Of a stretch of 33,654 nt of DNA, positions 31,956 to 33,654 are shown one piece after another. Within the stretch, counting starts at the first letter, position 1. Every line of letters begins with the position of its first letter. Under the pieces are notes generated by a model, which was not told the origin of the DNA, searched no databases, and saw only the letters and a program-made list of their open reading frames with translations. This DNA is from Acidobacteriota bacterium (GTDB taxonomy: Bacteria > Acidobacteriota > Thermoanaerobaculia > Multivoradales > J023). The stretch lies in assembly GCA_029263355.1 (NCBI GenBank), contig JAJCXQ010000312.1:1-33654 (forward strand). Reading direction: 5' to 3'. The translations under genes were made by a program, and so were the position numbers.

Positions 31956-32081
31956 GTTCCCGTTACAGACGGCCTCGGTAATCGACCGGGCGCGACTGTT
32001 CCCGTTACAGAGGCTCTCGGTAAATGACTGGACGCGTCGGTTTCCGTTACATGGGCTCTCGGTAAATTACCGGACGCGTCT
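31956..32081. repeat. three 42-bp direct repeats upstream of the HTH gene
   Basis: Three units of exactly 42 bp begin at 31956, 31998 and 32040. All contain GTTAC followed by GGTAA, making a dyad TTAC-N11-GTAA at the same place in each; a truncated fourth copy (GTTTCGG) starts at 32082. The 42-bp period is four turns of B-DNA, so all sites face the same side. This suggests an operator or iteron; the binding protein is unknown, but the HTH gene starts 180 bp downstream. Confidence 0.75.
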
Positions 32082-32105
32082 GTTTCGGGTGCGAAGGGGT
32101 TGGGG

Positions 32106-32132
32106 GAGTCAAATAGACTAACTATTTGACTC
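32106..32132 (+). terminator. perfect 11-bp inverted repeat followed by TTTT
   Basis: GAGTCAAATAG (32106-32116), a 5-nt loop, and CTATTTGACTC (32122-32132) are perfectly complementary and are followed by TTTT. The shape is that of an intrinsic terminator for rightward transcription from the 225-aa gene, although the stem is AT-rich. It may also be an operator dyad for the downstream pair. Confidence 0.5.
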
Positions 32133-32226
32133 TTTTCGAGGTCCCCGGCCGCTTTTGGGGGATATTGGCGCAGCGGGCGAAACCATGCGCTACGCCGAGG
32201 CAAATCGTCCCAAACCAGACAGATCA

Positions 32227-32255
32227 TTGAAATATCCAAAGATCATGGGTAAAGT
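32227..32255 (+). promoter_or_regulatory. promoter of the HTH/TPR pair
   Basis: TTGAAA (32227-32232), a 17-bp spacer and TAAAGT (32250-32255) form a plausible sigma-70-type promoter. The -10 ends seven bases before ATG 32263, so transcription would begin at or next to the start codon, giving a leaderless mRNA. No Shine-Dalgarno is seen here. Confidence 0.55.
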
Positions 32256-32262
32256 TCCCGCT

Positions 32263-32589
32263 ATGGATCAAAAGGCCATAAGGTCGAAGCTGACCCGTCG
32301 TGTGATGACCTTGCTGCGGCAGGAGATGAAGACTGCTGGTCATGGAACCATGACCAGGATTCAGGAAACCCTCGAGTTGAGATCGACCTTCTTCAGCGAG
32401 CCGCTCGATCGAATCGAGCTGGCGGTGGTGTTGCAGGTGCTGGAGCAGCTCGATATTTCACCCGCGACGTTTTTTGCGGCGCTCGAGCAAGACGACGATC
32501 TGCCGATGCCGGAGGTTCCGGAGGGGTGTGAGGACATCGCGCAGTATTATTTGGAAGGGAAGCATCTCGAGGAGGTTGGGGATGTTTGA
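32263..32589 (+). CDS. small HTH protein, separate DNA-binding partner of the TPR protein
   Basis: A 108-residue helical protein. Residues about 3-68 align with the N-terminal domain of the HTH-TPR protein at 6964-8406: both have a helix-rich start, then a VLQVLEQLDISPATFFAALE segment matching LRALDALEIDYGSFFARAL there. The C-terminal 35 residues (DLPMPEVPEGCEDIAQYYLEGKHLEEVG) are acidic and may bind the TPR partner. ATG 32263 is chosen because it lies seven bases after a -10 element; ATG 32245 is possible and would add six residues. The stop overlaps the TPR gene by 8 bp. DNA binding is inferred from the fold pattern, not from a clear HTH signature. Confidence 0.75.
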   Translation: MDQKAIRSKLTRRVMTLLRQEMKTAGHGTMTRIQETLELRSTFFSEPLDRIELAVVLQVLEQLDISPATFFAALEQDDDLPMPEVPEGCEDIAQYYLEGKHLEEVGDV

Positions 32590-33544
32590 TCGTAGTTGGC
32601 TCGAAGAGATGGACCGTGCTCGTTACGAGGATCCGGCGGGAACCCTCGAGCGGCTCATAACGAGGCGGCTAGAGGTTCAGCCTCGGTATCAAGCCCTATT
32701 CTTCGGAGTGTGTGGTTCGACCCTCCGCGTGCTTGCCGGTCGAAGTGCCAAGATTGAGCAACAACTCAACCAGGCCAAAATTCATATCGCTTTCGGGCTG
32801 TGGATCGCCAGAAAGAGAAGCGACGGGCTGGCAGCCGCTGATCTGTTGTTGCGCCAGAGCTATGTCTGTGCTGATCGGGGTGAGGTCGGTGCAGCTTTGA
32901 TTGACGCGGAACGTGCAAACGCGATCTTCGAGCGGTGCCGAAGTCGGCCAGGTCGTGGTCAATCACTAGTTGACCAAGGTCGGTACCTTTATTACCTGGA
33001 ACGGACAGATGAGGCGATCGAAGCCTTTGACCAAGCCCTCGCGTTGCTCCCAGAAACTGCGATGAAGTTCGTGTTCACCGCACATCAGAGTCTCGGCTTC
33101 TGCTTTCTTAGAACCGGTGAGTACCGAGCCGCGTTAGAACATTGCCGATTGGCTGAATCAATGATCCCAAGCCGGTGGTTCGAGGGCAAGCTGCGATGGC
33201 TCGAAGCCCGTGTACATGAGGCATCGTCAGACCTTGCCGCAGCGGAAGTAAGCCTCGGTCTAGTCTTCGAGATTTTCCGTAAATTGCACTTGGGCGAAGC
33301 AGCTCTGGCGGCGGTCGAGCTGATCCGCATTCAAATCCTGCAGGGCAAAGCTAACCTGGCAAGCGCAACGTGCCAACAGGTGACCAGCTTGATTATCCCA
33401 CTTGGGGCGAATCGCGTTGTCGCCGCTGCTCTCGTCGAGCTCCTCAGAGGAGAACTGACCCTTGGAAGAGTGCAAGCCGTGAAGATCCGGATAGAGGAGG
33501 CGAGGGAGCACCGCGAGTGGCACTCCCTCGCGATTGGGAGTTAG
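32582..33544 (+). CDS. TPR protein, partner of the small HTH protein
   Basis: A 320-residue soluble protein of TPR-like helix pairs, for example SLVDQGRYLYYLERTDEAIEAFDQALALL and AHQSLGFCFLRTGEYRAALEHCRLAE. It aligns in order with the TPR part of the protein at 6964-8406, including GKLRWLEA matching GKLIWLRG and GANRVVAAALVELLRGEL matching ANNRLASQTIIKLIRPAL. The ATG at 32582 has GGAGG six bases upstream and overlaps the stop of the HTH gene by 8 bp, so the two products are made together. No DNA-binding domain, signal peptide or membrane helix is seen. Likely job: sensor half of a two-subunit regulator. Confidence 0.8.
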   Translation: MFDRSWLEEMDRARYEDPAGTLERLITRRLEVQPRYQALFFGVCGSTLRVLAGRSAKIEQQLNQAKIHIAFGLWIARKRSDGLAAADLLLRQSYVCADRGEVGAALIDAERANAIFERCRSRPGRGQSLVDQGRYLYYLERTDEAIEAFDQALALLPETAMKFVFTAHQSLGFCFLRTGEYRAALEHCRLAESMIPSRWFEGKLRWLEARVHEASSDLAAAEVSLGLVFEIFRKLHLGEAALAAVELIRIQILQGKANLASATCQQVTSLIIPLGANRVVAAALVELLRGELTLGRVQAVKIRIEEAREHREWHSLAIGS

Positions 33545-33583
33545 CCGCTAGGGTCCGCTAACGGGCCCATCCCGGCCATGAGG

Positions 33584-33625
33584 CCTGTCTCTACGCGCAT
33601 GGGAAAACCTCCTGACAGACAGGAG
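33584..33625 (+). terminator. inverted repeats after the TPR gene
   Basis: CCTGTCT (33584-33590) pairs with AGACAGG (33617-33623), and inside this CTCCTG (33609-33614) pairs with CAGGAG (33620-33625) as an alternative. They lie 40-80 bp after the TPR stop. No T-run follows, so this is a weak terminator call. Confidence 0.35.
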
Positions 33626-33654
33626 CAACACAGGGCCGGATTGCTCTGCGGCAT

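Noticed and set aside
31724..32239. leftward frame with a 14-residue repeat
   Set aside because: The repeat reflects the 42-bp DNA units, a multiple of three. The frame overlaps the spermidine-synthase-like gene antisense and has no start signal.
33578..33654. rightward frame starting ATG near the window end
   Set aside because: It has no Shine-Dalgarno or close -10, contains inverted repeats that look like a transcription end, and runs off the window, so it cannot be judged.

Overview
The window reads as a chromosomal piece of a high-GC, Gram-negative-type bacterium, most likely an acidobacterium of the Thermoanaerobaculia/Holophagae kind. This placement is inferred from gene families, not from a marker gene. 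The pointers are a Rhodopirellula-type ECF sigma factor overlapping a large Ser/Thr kinase with C-terminal TPRs, a TonB-dependent receptor with an N-terminal carboxypeptidase-regulatory-like domain, many TPR regulators, FG-GAP secreted proteins and a secreted protein ending in a GDGFESG tail.

Layout. 1-5000: the C-terminal end of menB, a cytochrome P450 preceded by three 15-bp direct repeats, then the sigma factor/kinase pair. 5000-8400: a non-coding stretch, a leftward cluster (200-aa unknown protein, 13-codon mini-ORF, XRE-type HTH protein) and a leftward HTH-TPR regulator. 8500-16800: an exported-protein island with two leftward secreted proteins, a rightward subtilase fused to seven FG-GAP repeats, and a second FG-GAP protein. 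16900-20000: a leftward STAND-type ATPase with TPRs and what looks like a degenerate nucleotide-cyclase domain. 20200-22400: an unknown small protein and xseA-xseB (exonuclease VII). 22600-23200: a leftward RelE/Phd-type toxin-antitoxin pair. 23500-30150: TonB receptor, LytS-type histidine kinase, RmuC and a DegT-family aminotransferase. 30200-31900: an MNT/HEPN toxin-antitoxin pair, a nested tandem repeat and a spermidine-synthase-like protein. 31950-33550: three 42-bp repeats followed by a two-gene HTH plus TPR unit.

How the genes connect. Most of the window is regulatory or envelope-related. Four TPR proteins are present: kinase-TPR, HTH-TPR, STAND-TPR and the separate TPR of the terminal pair. 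The HTH-TPR protein at 6964-8406 and the two overlapping genes at 32263-33544 look like the same regulator in fused and split form; the split form lies just downstream of helically phased repeats that could be its operator. This is the best candidate here for an undescribed system.

Expression signals differ between gene classes. Many genes have clear Shine-Dalgarno sequences. The antitoxin, the MNT gene and the HTH gene of the split pair instead have a -10-like hexamer only 6-8 nt before the start codon and no Shine-Dalgarno, which suggests leaderless or nearly leaderless mRNAs. No rRNA, tRNA, CRISPR array, insertion sequence or phage gene was seen.
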